Positions 1 to 9,522 are shown, numbered from the stretch's first letter. The stretch is 64,000 nucleotides of DNA from Streptomyces sp. NBRC 110611 (GCF_001590865.1 NZ_BBUY01000015.1:63774-127773), one strand, 5' to 3'. Notes: a model not told the origin generated them from the sequence alone. Made by a program: numbers and translations.

Positions 1-3000
1 CCCCCGACTCCGGTGCCGGTCGGGACACTTCCCGCCCGGACTCGAACTCGAACTCGGCCCCGGACTCGGACTCGGACTCGCCGAGCACCCGGCCGACGCC
101 CGACCACACCCCGGACGCAGCGCGCCCCACCCCGGCCCCGGAGACCATCAGCACCCAGCCCGCACCGGCCCACACCCCCCAGCCGGACGCGCCGCAATCA
201 TCCTCCCCCGCACCGACTCCCGGCCCCGTACCCGGCAACCCGCCCTCCTACGGCGACAGTTCGGTCGGCTCTCACGACGGTGCCGGTAGCAGCAGCGGCA
301 ACGGGGCCTCGAACGGGGACAACTCCGGCTCCGGGACCGGTGGCGGCGGCCGCCCCTCCATGCCGCACGTCGGCACACCACCGCAGGGCGCCCCCGTCCA
401 GCACACACCGTCCTCCGGCCAGCCGATCCAGCAGCGTGACCCGGCCCCGGGCAACCCCATGCCCACGGTCGACACCGGTGACCCCGACAACACCACCGTC
501 ACCACCCAGTCCGCCGGAACCGCGACCCTCCCGCCGCGCACTCAGCCCACCACCGACGCAGGCGCCGGCAGCCCGGCGGCTGCGTCTCCCCCCACCCCTC
601 AGCAAACGCCGTCCAGCGCTCCCCCGGTCAACGGCCCGATGATGACGGGCGGCGTACCGCACCAGGCCGGCCCCGCCGCCGCCACCCCGCCCCGCGCCGG
701 CACCCCGTCCTCCACCCCTGGCAGCACCCAGTCCCACAACAGTGGGCGTCCGAATGAGCGTCCCGCCAACCGCCGCCCGGACGGCTCCCAGGCGGTCCAG
801 GACCACACCCAGCAGCCCACCCCGGACCGGCCGGCCTACAACCCCCGCCTCGACGGCCCCCGCCGGGACGGCTCCCGACCGGAAACCCCGGAGCAGGCTC
901 CGTCAGCCCCAGGCGCCCGGACTCCCGCCGCCCCCAACCCGAACGTCCCCCACCAGCAGCCGACTCCGCAATACCAGCAGCCAAGCCCGTACGCCCAGCA
1001 ACAGCCTCACCCCCAGCAACAGCCCACCCTCCACAGCACCACCCCGCCCACACAGCAGCAACCCCAGCATCACCCCCAGCAGCAACCCCATCACCAACCT
1101 CAGCCCCACCAACAGCAGCCGACTCCGCACACGCAGCAGCCGCCCCCACACGCCCAGCAGCAGAACCCCCACCACCAGACCCCCGACCAAAACCAGCCCG
1201 TCCCCCACCAGCAACAACAGCAGCACCAGACGCCGGTTCCCCAGCGCCCGAACCTGCGCAGCCACCTGGACGTCCGAGCCGGCCTCAACGTCCAGCCCAA
1301 CGGCCTGTACTCGCCCTTCCCGCACGACCAGCAGGCCCTGGCGGCGAACTTCCCGCGGAACCCGGACGGCACCCCGCGCCCGTACAACGATCCGTTCCAG
1401 CCCTGGGTCCAGTACCAGAATGACGGTGGAACCACGGTTCCCGGACGTTCCAACAACTGTGCCGACTGCACGCGCTCCTTCATGGAGTCCTGGTACGGCA
1501 ATCCGCAGGTGTCCGCAGTCCGCACCTACGACCCGGACCCGAACGCCCCGGACGGCCTCGACCGCGCATCCGGCGAGCGGAACGGCACCGCCAACATCGA
1601 GCAGTGGGCGGGGACGTCGTTCCGTAACTCCGGCCCGAACTCCAAGGACGGCTACGACCGCATAGCCAACGAGCTCCGCCAGGCGGGGCACGGCGCATCG
1701 GCCGCGGTACTGGTCACCTGGCCCAAGACCGCCGACGGCAAGGACGGTGGTGCGCACGTCTTCAACGCGGTCAACCACAACGGCCGTGTCATATGGGTCG
1801 ACAGCCAGACCGGAGAGGTCAGCCAGCAGCCCATCAATACGGAGGCCGCCGGCGTCTGGCACCTCGTCCTCGACGCCAACCGCCAGCCCTTCGACCCCGC
1901 GGCCCCCCAGAATCAGACTCCCCAGAACCAAACGCCCCAGCACAACAACCCGCAGCACCAAGCACAGCCCCAGCAGTCACAGGCCCATCAGGCCCATCAG
2001 GCACAGCAGGCGCAGCAGGCGCAGCAGGCGCAGCAACAAGCCCAGCAGCCCTACCCGCAGCACCAACAGCCGAGCCCGTACCCCCAGCACCAGCCGGGAC
2101 CGTACGCCCAGCAGCCGTACGCACAGCAGCCGTTCCCGCAACACCAGCCCGGGCCGTACGCCCAGCACCATCCACAGCAGCAGCCCGGCCCCTACCCCCA
2201 GCAATCGCAGCAGCACCAGCAGCCCGGCCCGTACGCGCAGCAGCATCAGCAGCCCGGTCCGTACCAGCAGCAACCCCACCAACAGCAGCAGCCGTTCCCG
2301 CAGCAGAGCAACCCGTACGCGCAGCAGCCGCAGCACCAGCCGAGCCCCTACGCCCAGCAGCCCCACCAGCAGCCGACCCCACAGCAGCAACCCGGGCCCT
2401 ACCAGCAGCAGCACCAGCCCGGCCCCTACACACAGACGTACCAGCAACAGCCCACCCCGCAGCAGACCAACCCGTACGCTCAGCAGCCGTACCAACAGCC
2501 GAGCCCGTACACCCAGCAACCCCAGCCCGGCCCCTACGCCCAGCAGCCCACCCCATACCAGCAGCCGGGCCCGTATGCCCAGCAGCAGCCGGGGCCCTAC
2601 CAGCAACCGCACCAGCAGCAGCCGTTCCCGCAGCAACAGCAGCAGCCAGGGCCCTATGCCCAGCAGCCGCACCAGCACCAGCCGCAGTCACAGCCGCAGC
2701 CGCACGCTCCTCAGGAACAGGCACAAGAGCAGGCGCAGACCCCGAATAACGCCACAGACAATCAACAAAAGGGTGATTCCGACCCGAACGGCCTGAGCGC
2801 CATCCGGGCCGACCTCAACCAGGACACCGGCGGCCTCCTGCCGCCCCACCCCAGCGACCAGCAGGCCCTGCAGAACGCGCACCCGACCAACCCCGACGGC
2901 ACGCCGCAGCGCTTCGCCGACCCCTTCGCCCCCTGGGCTCAGCTCCAGAACGACGGCGGCAACACCGTCCCCGGGCGCAGCAACAACTGTGCCGACTGCT

Positions 3001-4877
3001 CCCGTTCGTTCCTGGAGACCTGGTACGGAAACCCCCAGGTCTCCGCCCCGCGCACGCCCGACACAGACGAAAACGGCAAGCCGGACACCTGGTCTCCCGA
3101 GAACGACGCCAACGCGAACCAGATCCGGTGGAGCGGTGCCACCCACACCTACGCCGGACCGGGCAACGACCCCAACACCGCTGCCCGCATCGCGCACGAC
3201 CTGCAGCAAGCCGGTCACGGTGCGGCCGCCATCGTCCAGGTCGGCTGGCCCAACAACGGCGGTGGCCACGCCTTCAACGCGGTCAACCACCACGGCAAGA
3301 TCGTCTGGGTCGACACGCAGACCGGCCAGGTCAGCACGGACCCGATCCACATCCCGCAGGCGGAGCACGCCTGGTACATCCCCCTCGGCCCCGACCGCCA
3401 GCCACTGCATCCCACCGAGGGCACCCCGAAGCCCCACGAGAACTCCCACACTCAGGCCGATCCCCAGTCCGAGGACACCACCCAGGACACCCAGTCCGAG
3501 GCCACGTCCCACCAGCCGACTGCCGACCCGCCCACACCCCCTGAGCCGGATCACACACCGGCCGACCAGCTGGAGTCCCACCCTCCGACCCACCACGAAG
3601 GCGGCTCCCCCGCCCCCAGGAACCGCGGCACGGACATCTCACAGCACCTCGCCGACGCCCTGCGCAACGACGGCAACCCGTTCCTCTACGGCAAGCCGGC
3701 CGCCGACACGCCCACCACCGACGGCCCCCCTGCTCCCCACGAGCCCGCCGCTCCTGCGGGCAACGGCCGCGACACCGAGGCCGCGCGCCACGAGGACGAC
3801 GACCACACGACACCTGCCGACCCCCATCCGGACGCCACGGAAAGCCCGGAAGACCACAAGCCGCCTGCCGACCCGTCGGGCGAAGACGACTCTTCGGCCG
3901 ACGATCAGCACGCCCACAGCGAGAACCAGGAAGAGAACCAGGAAGAGGGCCAGGACCCGGCAGAGCGTTTCAAGGCCCCCTCGGCCAGCGACGTTTCCGT
4001 TGACGACCCGCCCTCCTTCCCGGACCCGGTTGACCCAGGCGACACGCCCGATACCCACGATCTGGACTCCGAGATGGAGGACAAGCGCCGCGGCGGGCTG
4101 GTCGAGCAGATCGACCTCGACGACACGGAACGGGTCCGCTTCGACGAGAATGGCTTGATCAGCCATATCGACGGGAAGCCCGTGAAGGAGTACTTGCAGG
4201 AGTTGTCCGTAGAGCGGGCACGCTTGCACGCGGAGACGCGAGGACCAAACGACGGCCCCTGTTCAGCTGTGGCAATAGACCGCCGAACCGGAATGATCAC
4301 CGAGGGTGTGAACGGAGAGCCGAACGACGTCATCAGGCCGACAAACCTCCACCCCATTCTGCGTGACAACTACATGGGCCTCGCCGCCTGGATGCACCCG
4401 ATCATCGGCAAGGACGGGGACGTCCTCATCGGAAACAAGATCGCTCCGGACGGAACGGCGGAACGGGACGAAGACGGGAAGGTAATTCCCAACTCGCCGA
4501 TGATTTTCACCGGACGGGCCTACTTCGACGAACCGCTGCGTCACGCCGAAGTCAAGGCCGTCAACGAACTCCTCTGGGCACGCCAGCGTAAACTGGAGGA
4601 GGAGTGGCGAGCTGAGCACGGAGAGAACTCCACGCCGCCCCCGCTGGGGCGTGAAGTCCTGGACGAGATGCGGTTCGACCCGCGCTGGATTGAAGACGCC
4701 GTGGTCAAGAAGGGGAAGAACAAGGGGAACGTCATCCACTCGACGGGCGACTCGGCGCCGGCCTGCCCGAACTGCAATGCGATGCTCCGCGACGTGCCCA
4801 GCTATGGGGGGCGCCACCAGTACACGATTGGTGACGCGCGGCGCAAAGACAATGAACTACCTCCAGTATCGGAATGA
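1..4877 (+). CDS. Polymorphic toxin, two papain-fold glutamine deamidase domains plus C-terminal YwqJ-type deaminase (5' truncated by window)
   Basis: The frame is open from base 3, so the start and any secretion or trafficking domain lie upstream. The visible part is about 1,624 residues. A Pro/Ser/Asn-rich stretch leads to a Q/P/H-rich linker (about 950-1250). The first Tox-PL-like papain fold (about 1252-1860) has NNCADC with Cys codon 1458, His codon 1755 and Asp codon 1800. A second Q/P-rich linker of PYAQQ/PGPYAQQ repeats follows (about 1905-2760), then a second Tox-PL domain (about 2785-3390; Cys 2988, His 3267, Asp 3312). After an acidic linker comes a YwqJ-like deaminase (about 4255-4870) with HAE at 4542 and CPNC at 4764-4775, the expected zinc-deaminase ligands. 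Domain names rest on family recognition, and the targets are unknown. Its stop overlaps the downstream antitoxin start. Confidence 0.85.
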   Translation, partial: PDSGAGRDTSRPDSNSNSAPDSDSDSPSTRPTPDHTPDAARPTPAPETISTQPAPAHTPQPDAPQSSSPAPTPGPVPGNPPSYGDSSVGSHDGAGSSSGNGASNGDNSGSGTGGGGRPSMPHVGTPPQGAPVQHTPSSGQPIQQRDPAPGNPMPTVDTGDPDNTTVTTQSAGTATLPPRTQPTTDAGAGSPAAASPPTPQQTPSSAPPVNGPMMTGGVPHQAGPAAATPPRAGTPSSTPGSTQSHNSGRPNERPANRRPDGSQAVQDHTQQPTPDRPAYNPRLDGPRRDGSRPETPEQAPSAPGARTPAAPNPNVPHQQPTPQYQQPSPYAQQQPHPQQQPTLHSTTPPTQQQPQHHPQQQPHHQPQPHQQQPTPHTQQPPPHAQQQNPHHQTPDQNQPVPHQQQQQHQTPVPQRPNLRSHLDVRAGLNVQPNGLYSPFPHDQQALAANFPRNPDGTPRPYNDPFQPWVQYQNDGGTTVPGRSNNCADCTRSFMESWYGNPQVSAVRTYDPDPNAPDGLDRASGERNGTANIEQWAGTSFRNSGPNSKDGYDRIANELRQAGHGASAAVLVTWPKTADGKDGGAHVFNAVNHNGRVIWVDSQTGEVSQQPINTEAAGVWHLVLDANRQPFDPAAPQNQTPQNQTPQHNNPQHQAQPQQSQAHQAHQAQQAQQAQQAQQQAQQPYPQHQQPSPYPQHQPGPYAQQPYAQQPFPQHQPGPYAQHHPQQQPGPYPQQSQQHQQPGPYAQQHQQPGPYQQQPHQQQQPFPQQSNPYAQQPQHQPSPYAQQPHQQPTPQQQPGPYQQQHQPGPYTQTYQQQPTPQQTNPYAQQPYQQPSPYTQQPQPGPYAQQPTPYQQPGPYAQQQPGPYQQPHQQQPFPQQQQQPGPYAQQPHQHQPQSQPQPHAPQEQAQEQAQTPNNATDNQQKGDSDPNGLSAIRADLNQDTGGLLPPHPSDQQALQNAHPTNPDGTPQRFADPFAPWAQLQNDGGNTVPGRSNNCADCSRSFLETWYGNPQVSAPRTPDTDENGKPDTWSPENDANANQIRWSGATHTYAGPGNDPNTAARIAHDLQQAGHGAAAIVQVGWPNNGGGHAFNAVNHHGKIVWVDTQTGQVSTDPIHIPQAEHAWYIPLGPDRQPLHPTEGTPKPHENSHTQADPQSEDTTQDTQSEATSHQPTADPPTPPEPDHTPADQLESHPPTHHEGGSPAPRNRGTDISQHLADALRNDGNPFLYGKPAADTPTTDGPPAPHEPAAPAGNGRDTEAARHEDDDHTTPADPHPDATESPEDHKPPADPSGEDDSSADDQHAHSENQEENQEEGQDPAERFKAPSASDVSVDDPPSFPDPVDPGDTPDTHDLDSEMEDKRRGGLVEQIDLDDTERVRFDENGLISHIDGKPVKEYLQELSVERARLHAETRGPNDGPCSAVAIDRRTGMITEGVNGEPNDVIRPTNLHPILRDNYMGLAAWMHPIIGKDGDVLIGNKIAPDGTAERDEDGKVIPNSPMIFTGRAYFDEPLRHAEVKAVNELLWARQRKLEEEWRAEHGENSTPPPLGREVLDEMRFDPRWIEDAVVKKGKNKGNVIHSTGDSAPACPNCNAMLRDVPSYGGRHQYTIGDARRKDNELPPVSE

Positions 4878-5230
4878 TCATGCGTGTTGAATACGATGAC
4901 TGCTACCGCGACGAGGACGCGCGCCTCCACTACGAAGATGACCCCTTCACCGGCGAAGTCGTCGCCCGGGACCGCAAGGGTCGAGTAATCAGCCTCGCTT
5001 CCTACGTCGAAGGCGTTCCCTCCGGGCCGCAGACCCAGTGGTATCCGGACGGGACGAAGAAAAAGGAAGGCCAGACACGATACGGACTGGCCGTCGGTGA
5101 CTGGCGCACATGGCATCCGAACGGACAGCTCGCCGAGCACTCGGTCTTCAGCCCTCAAGGAAGGTTCGAGCGTCTCCAGAAGTGGGACAAGGAAGGAAAC
5201 CTCATCGAAGATGAATCCTTCACGACGTGA
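4874..5230 (+). CDS. YwqK-family antitoxin / immunity protein
   Basis: This 118-residue acidic protein has MORN-like repeats typical of YwqK antitoxins, for example YPDGTKKKEGQTRYG, VGDWRTWHPNGQLAE and KWDKEGNLIEDE. Family members neutralise the cognate deaminase toxin. The ATG overlaps the toxin stop (ATGA), implying translational coupling; a second in-frame ATG lies six bases on at 4880. Pairing with a YwqJ-type toxin domain is the standard arrangement, so this is inferred to protect against the C-terminal deaminase. Whether it also blocks the two papain-fold domains cannot be told from sequence. Confidence 0.85.
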   Translation: MIMRVEYDDCYRDEDARLHYEDDPFTGEVVARDRKGRVISLASYVEGVPSGPQTQWYPDGTKKKEGQTRYGLAVGDWRTWHPNGQLAEHSVFSPQGRFERLQKWDKEGNLIEDESFTT

Positions 5231-5262
5231 TAGCGCCTCGCTCACATAGGCGTCTTTCCCTG

Positions 5263-5334
5263 GGCGGTGAATTGCGCGTCAAGGAAGAGGGGACTTGCCG
5301 GTTGGGAGTGGCCGTCGGCGAGTGGCGCACGTAA
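5263..5334 (+). pseudogene. Relic of a second YwqK-type antitoxin
   Basis: A 23-codon stretch ending at TAA reads GGELRVKEEGTCRLGVAVGE followed by WRT. It matches the central repeat of the intact antitoxin just upstream (KKKEGQTRYGLAVGDWRTW). There is no start codon or ribosome binding site, and nothing homologous follows. It is best read as the leftover of a duplicated or replaced antitoxin cassette. Confidence 0.65.
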
Positions 5335-5396
5335 GTCCTACCAGTAACCGGCTACCTGCCCCGTAAAGGCACCACACCATTCAGGAGAGACTTACC

Positions 5397-5732
5397 GTGT
5401 CGCAGGACATCCCGACCCCGCCGAACACCCCCCCGGCCGCTCCCCCCACCACCCCGGAAGCAGCTCTCGCCATCGTCCGCAACCGCTATGCCCAGCCCAA
5501 GCTGGCGGACGGCTCTCCGGCGCCCCTGCACGTCCACGAGTTCGACCTCGGTTACCTCGTGTACGCCGCCTACCCCCCTGCCACCGACGCGTCAGGATCA
5601 CCCCAGCCCCCGCCCCCCGGTGGAGCGAAGATCGTCGTGGCCAAGGACACCGGCGAAACAGTCACCGTCCCCAACCTGCCCACCGAATCCGCCATCGCCC
5701 TCTACCGCGCACAGCGCCAGCCGAGGCCGTAG
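5397..5732 (+). CDS. Small YrhB/Imm35-like protein, putative second immunity protein
   Basis: The protein has 111 residues with a GTG start preceded by CAGGAGAG. After a Pro-rich N-terminus (residues 1-20), the pattern ALAIVRNRY, LHVHEFDLGYLVYAAY and VVAKDTGETVTVPNLPTES resembles the YrhB/Imm35 fold found beside polymorphic toxins. The position 160 bp after the antitoxin supports an immunity role. The family call is by pattern only; a generic hypothetical protein is the alternative. Confidence 0.55.
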   Translation: MSQDIPTPPNTPPAAPPTTPEAALAIVRNRYAQPKLADGSPAPLHVHEFDLGYLVYAAYPPATDASGSPQPPPPGGAKIVVAKDTGETVTVPNLPTESAIALYRAQRQPRP

Positions 5733-5965
5733 CGTCACCCGTCCCCCTCACCCCCCTTGTCGCCTTCGCTCCCCTCGTCCCTCTCTCCCCCCCCGCGCCC
5801 CCGCGCCCCTCCCCCTCCCGGCCCGGCACGACCCCTGCGACGAGTTCGTGAGGTTGCCATACGCGCTTCATGGTTGTGCGGCAGAGTGGACGGTCGCATC
5901 GTGCGGTGATCGACGATCAACGCCAGGCAACAGGCGGCAGGTGACGAGCACAGGGAGCGACGGCC
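5733..5965. other. Intergenic, probable promoter region of the sugar ABC operon
   Basis: A C-rich run (about 5745-5825) is followed by mixed sequence before the solute-binding-protein start. No ORF, confident promoter hexamers or operator palindrome were recognised. Confidence 0.35.
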
Positions 5966-7225
5966 ATGACGGCGATCGGGAGACGGCGAGTACTGGCGGC
6001 CGGGGGCGGGATGGCGCTGGGTGCGGCGGCGGCCACGGCATGCGGGTCGAACACCGGGCGGGGCGGCGGCAGTTCGGGGCCGGGAATCAGCCAGTGGTAC
6101 CACCAGTACGGGGAGCCGGGCACCGAGCAGGCCGTGAAGCGGTATGCGGCGGCGTACCGGAAGGCCAGGGTGAGTGTGCAGTGGCGGCCGGGGGACTACG
6201 ACCGGCAGACGGCCGCCGCGCTGCTCACCGACTCCGGGCCGGACGTCTTCGAGGTCAACGGCCCCTTGCTGGACCAGGTCCGGGGTGGCCAGGTGGCCGA
6301 TCTCACCGCCGAGGTCGAGCCGGTGAAGGACGACTTCCCGCAGACCGTGCTGGCGCCCAAGATCTGGCAGGGGAAGATCTGGGGTATCCCGCAGGTTGTC
6401 GATATGCAGCTGCTCTACTACCGGAAGAGCGCGCTGAAGGACGCCGGGGTGGAGCCGCCGGAGACACTCGATGCGTTGGTGGATGCGGCCAAGGCGCTGA
6501 CCACCAAGCAGACCAAGGGGCTGTTCTTGGGGAACGACGGTGGGGTGGGGGTGCTGGGCGGAACACCGTTGTTCGCCGCGGGACTCACTCTGATCAGCGC
6601 GGAGGGGAAGGCCGGGTTCGACGATCCGGCGGCGGCGCGGGCGCTGGCGAAGATCCGCCAGTTGTACGCGGACAGGTCGCTGCTGCTGGGGGCGCCTACC
6701 GACTGGTCCGATCCGGCCGCGTTCATCCAGGGGCTGACGGCGATGCAGTGGTCGGGCCTGTGGGCACTGCCGCAGATCGAGAAGGCACTGGGGCAGGATT
6801 TCGGGGTGCTGCCGTTCCCCCGGGACGGAAGCGGCGGGAAGCCCTCCGTTCTCGTGGGGGCGTACGGCTCCGCGGTCAGTGCACGGAGCAGGCGCAAGGC
6901 GGAGGCGAAGGCGTTCGCCAAGTGGCTGTGGGTGGAACGGACGGACTTCCAGCAGGACTTCGCCCTGTCGTACGGGTTCCACATCCCGGCGCGGATCTCG
7001 CTGGCGAAGAAGGCGAAGCGGCTGCGGGAGGGGGCGGCGGCCGAAGCGGTGCGCTTCGCGACGGACCACGGGTATGCGGAGCCGTTGCTGTGGACGACCG
7101 CGGACCGGACCGCCTACCAGGACGCGCTGAGCCGGATCATCAAGGACGGCGCCCACCCGGAGAGTGAGCTGAAGAGCGTGCTGCGGACGGTGAACGCCGA
7201 ACTTCAGCGGGTCAAGAAGAAGTGA
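5966..7225 (+). CDS. ABC transporter extracellular sugar-binding lipoprotein
   Basis: The 419-residue protein has the length and shape of family-1 (MalE-like) sugar-binding proteins. The N-terminus carries a twin-arginine-like GRRRVLAAG stretch and a lipobox ending ATAC, with Cys26 the predicted lipidated residue, so it should be membrane-anchored outside the cell. Conserved stretches include GNDGGVGVLGG, the SDPAAFIQGLTAMQWSG region and a C-terminal FALSYGFHIPAR. It is the first gene of an operon with two permeases; its TGA overlaps the next GTG. The substrate cannot be read from sequence. Confidence 0.9.
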   Translation: MTAIGRRRVLAAGGGMALGAAAATACGSNTGRGGGSSGPGISQWYHQYGEPGTEQAVKRYAAAYRKARVSVQWRPGDYDRQTAAALLTDSGPDVFEVNGPLLDQVRGGQVADLTAEVEPVKDDFPQTVLAPKIWQGKIWGIPQVVDMQLLYYRKSALKDAGVEPPETLDALVDAAKALTTKQTKGLFLGNDGGVGVLGGTPLFAAGLTLISAEGKAGFDDPAAARALAKIRQLYADRSLLLGAPTDWSDPAAFIQGLTAMQWSGLWALPQIEKALGQDFGVLPFPRDGSGGKPSVLVGAYGSAVSARSRRKAEAKAFAKWLWVERTDFQQDFALSYGFHIPARISLAKKAKRLREGAAAEAVRFATDHGYAEPLLWTTADRTAYQDALSRIIKDGAHPESELKSVLRTVNAELQRVKKK

Positions 7226-8199
7226 GGCCTGGCCAAGCGGAAGTGAGACGGGGGCACGGACCCGCCCGCCGGTCCTTCGGGGCCCGGGTGCTCGGGCCGC
7301 AGCGGCGGAATTTGTGGTTCTGGGTGTTTGTCGGGCCGTTCGCGATCGGGCTGGGGCTGTTCACGTACGTGCCGCTGGCGTGGAGCGTGTACCTCAGCTT
7401 CTTCGACGCGCACAACACGGTGAGTCCGGCCGGCTCGGACTTCGTAGGCCTCGGCAACTACGGTGCGATGCTCGGCGACGAGGCGTTTCTCGGGAGCCTG
7501 GGGACGTTCGTCCTGTTCACGGCGTTCATCGTGCCGGCGACGTATGTGCTGTCGCTGACGCTGGCGCTGATGGTCAACCGGCTGCGCGTGGCCCAGGCGT
7601 TCTTCCGGTCGGTGTTCTTCCTGCCGACGGCCTGCTCGTATGTCGTCGCGGCGGTGATCTGGAAGCTGTCGATCTTCAACGGGGTGCGGTTCGGACTGGC
7701 CAATACGGTGCTGGGCTGGTTCGGGGCGGACCAGACCGCCTGGCTGTCGACCACCGATCCGCCGTGGTACTGGCTGGTCATCGTGACCGTTCGGCTGTGG
7801 CTGCAGGCCGGGTTCTACATGATCCTGTTCCTGGCGGGGCTCCAGCGGATCTCGCCTCAGCTGTACGAGGCGGCCGCGGTGGACGGCGCCCGGCCCGGCT
7901 GGCAGACCTTCCGGAACATCACCTTTCCGCAGCTTCGCGCGACCTCGGTGGCCGTGGTCCTGCTGCTGGTGATCAACGCGTTCCAGGCGTTCGACGAGTT
8001 CTACAACCTGCTGAGCGATGCGCGTGGCTACCCGCCGTACGCCCGGCCGCCGCTGGTCTACCTCTACTACACGGCGCTGGGGCAGGACCAGAACCTCGGG
8101 CTGGGGAGCGCGGGCGCGGTGATCCTGGCGCTGATCATCGCGCTGGCGACGGTGGTGCAGGCCCGGTGGTTCGGGCTCGGCCGCAAGGGGGAGGACTGA
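7222..8199 (+). CDS. Sugar ABC transporter permease (MalF-like)
   Basis: This 325-residue inner-membrane protein begins with a GTG overlapping the upstream stop. It has a first membrane span around FWVFVGPFAIGLGLFTYVPL, several further spans, and the EAA loop EAAAVDGARPGWQTFRNITF that contacts the ATPase. It pairs with the next permease to form the channel for the lipoprotein-bound sugar. No ATPase gene follows, so the complex probably borrows a shared ATPase such as MsiK, which is the usual arrangement for Streptomyces sugar importers. Confidence 0.9.
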   Translation: MRPGQAEVRRGHGPARRSFGARVLGPQRRNLWFWVFVGPFAIGLGLFTYVPLAWSVYLSFFDAHNTVSPAGSDFVGLGNYGAMLGDEAFLGSLGTFVLFTAFIVPATYVLSLTLALMVNRLRVAQAFFRSVFFLPTACSYVVAAVIWKLSIFNGVRFGLANTVLGWFGADQTAWLSTTDPPWYWLVIVTVRLWLQAGFYMILFLAGLQRISPQLYEAAAVDGARPGWQTFRNITFPQLRATSVAVVLLLVINAFQAFDEFYNLLSDARGYPPYARPPLVYLYYTALGQDQNLGLGSAGAVILALIIALATVVQARWFGLGRKGED

Positions 8200-8204
8200 G
8201 CGCG

Positions 8205-9080
8205 ATGCGGGATGCGACGACGCACGGTGCGACGCAAGGGGCGATGGCAGACGCGCTGACCAGGGCCGGACGGGCCTTGCGGGTGGCGCTGCTGGTCGCA
8301 CTGGCCCTGCTGTTCCTGATCCCGTTCTATCTGCTGGTACGGAACGGACTGGCGACCGAGCAGGACCTCACGGCTCCGGAGTGGACGTTCTTCCCCCGCG
8401 ACCTGCAGTGGTCGAATCTGACCGAAGTCTTTCGGGATCCCGCCCTACCCCTGGGGCGTGCGCTGCTCAACTCCACGCTGATCGCGGTGTCCACGACGGT
8501 CGGCACGGTCGTCCTGGCCTCCCTCGCGGGGTACGGCCTGGCCCGGATTCCGTACCGCTACGCCAACGCCGTGTTCTACGCGATCCTGGGCACCCTGATG
8601 GTGCCGGCGGCCGTGACGTTCGTGCCGAGCTTTGTCCTGGTATCGACGCTGGGATGGATCTCGACACTGCGCGGACTGATCATTCCGACGCTGTTCAGCG
8701 CCTTCGCGTGCTTCATCTTCCGGCAGTACTTCCTGGGCTTCCCGAGAGAGCTGGAGGACGCGGCACGTGTCGACGGACTCGGCCACTGGCGGACGTACTG
8801 GCGGATCGTCGTCCCCAACTCCCGACCGGTGTTCGCGGCCGTCGGAACGATCGTCTTCATCGGGGCCTGGAACGCCTTCCTCTGGCCACTGGTCATCGGC
8901 CAGGACCAGGAGGCCTGGACGGTGCAGGTCGCGCTGTCCACGTTCACCACCGCGCAGCGGCTCAGTCTGCATGAGCTGTTCGTGGCCGCGGCGGTGTCGA
9001 TCGCGCCGTTGGTGGTCGTCTTCCTGCTGCTCCAGCGGTACATCGTCGCGGGGGTGGAGCGTAGTGGAATCGATGACTGA
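8205..9080 (+). CDS. Sugar ABC transporter permease (MalG-like)
   Basis: The ATG at 8205 is chosen because GGGGGAGGA lies about ten bases upstream; the frame is open further upstream but that part antisenses nothing plausible and overlaps the first permease. The 291-residue protein opens with the span VALLVALALLFLIPFYLLV and has the EAA loop EDAARVDGLGHWRTYWRIVV. It is the second half of the transmembrane channel and the last gene of the operon. Confidence 0.9.
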   Translation: MRDATTHGATQGAMADALTRAGRALRVALLVALALLFLIPFYLLVRNGLATEQDLTAPEWTFFPRDLQWSNLTEVFRDPALPLGRALLNSTLIAVSTTVGTVVLASLAGYGLARIPYRYANAVFYAILGTLMVPAAVTFVPSFVLVSTLGWISTLRGLIIPTLFSAFACFIFRQYFLGFPRELEDAARVDGLGHWRTYWRIVVPNSRPVFAAVGTIVFIGAWNAFLWPLVIGQDQEAWTVQVALSTFTTAQRLSLHELFVAAAVSIAPLVVVFLLLQRYIVAGVERSGIDD

Positions 9081-9179
9081 GGTATGCGGGCGGACGGCGT
9101 ACGCAGCGGAACCGGGCGTTGCCGGAGTGACAGGTGTTGTTCTTCCGGAGGCAGCATCTTACTTCCGGGTCACCAAGTG

Positions 9180-9194
9180 AATTCGCCGCGAATT
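9180..9194. promoter_or_regulatory. Short perfect palindrome downstream of the ABC operon
   Basis: AATTCG-CCG-CGAATT is a 6-bp perfect inverted repeat with a 3-base spacer. It could be a weak hairpin or a binding site; nothing in the sequence decides between them. Confidence 0.3.
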
Positions 9195-9282
9195 GCGGGC
9201 AGTTGAAGACCAATCCGCTCCTGGCTCAGAGCGATTCGGAGGATGTCGTCCGGTGCCACAAGGCGGCCGGCGGGGCCCCGCG

Positions 9283-9492
9283 TTCGGATACGTATGGCAC
9301 GTGGATGCCGCGTTCCGGGAACGCCCGGCGCTCGGCGCGGTGTTGCCACCGCATGAGGTGCCGCCCGCGGGCGAGGACACCCTGCGGGCCGATATAGCGG
9401 CAACGTACAACAATTTGCCTTCGGAAATCATGGCCCGGATCTACCGCACGCGGGCGGTACACGACTATCCCCGGGGGTTCTCCCTCTTCCCG
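9283..9492 (+). pseudogene. Fragment of a TauD/TfdA-type dioxygenase
   Basis: One frame across this gap reads FGYVWHVDAAFRERPALGAV, then LPPHEVPPAGEDTLRADIAA and RAVHDYPRGFS. That matches the core of TauD/TfdA 2-oxoglutarate/Fe(II) dioxygenases, including the iron-binding HxD (here HVD). Only about 70 residues survive. There is no start region, and the frame then runs into antisense of the next gene. The remainder of the enzyme is absent, so this is a decayed relic. Confidence 0.65.
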
Positions 9493-9522
9493 TACGGACA
9501 GCCGCGGAAGCGCCGCCCCGCC

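Noticed and set aside
903..2796. Several long frames on both strands over the Q/P-rich toxin linker
   Set aside because: They arise from the low-complexity CAG/CCC codon repeats of the toxin gene; none has a ribosome binding site or a plausible protein.
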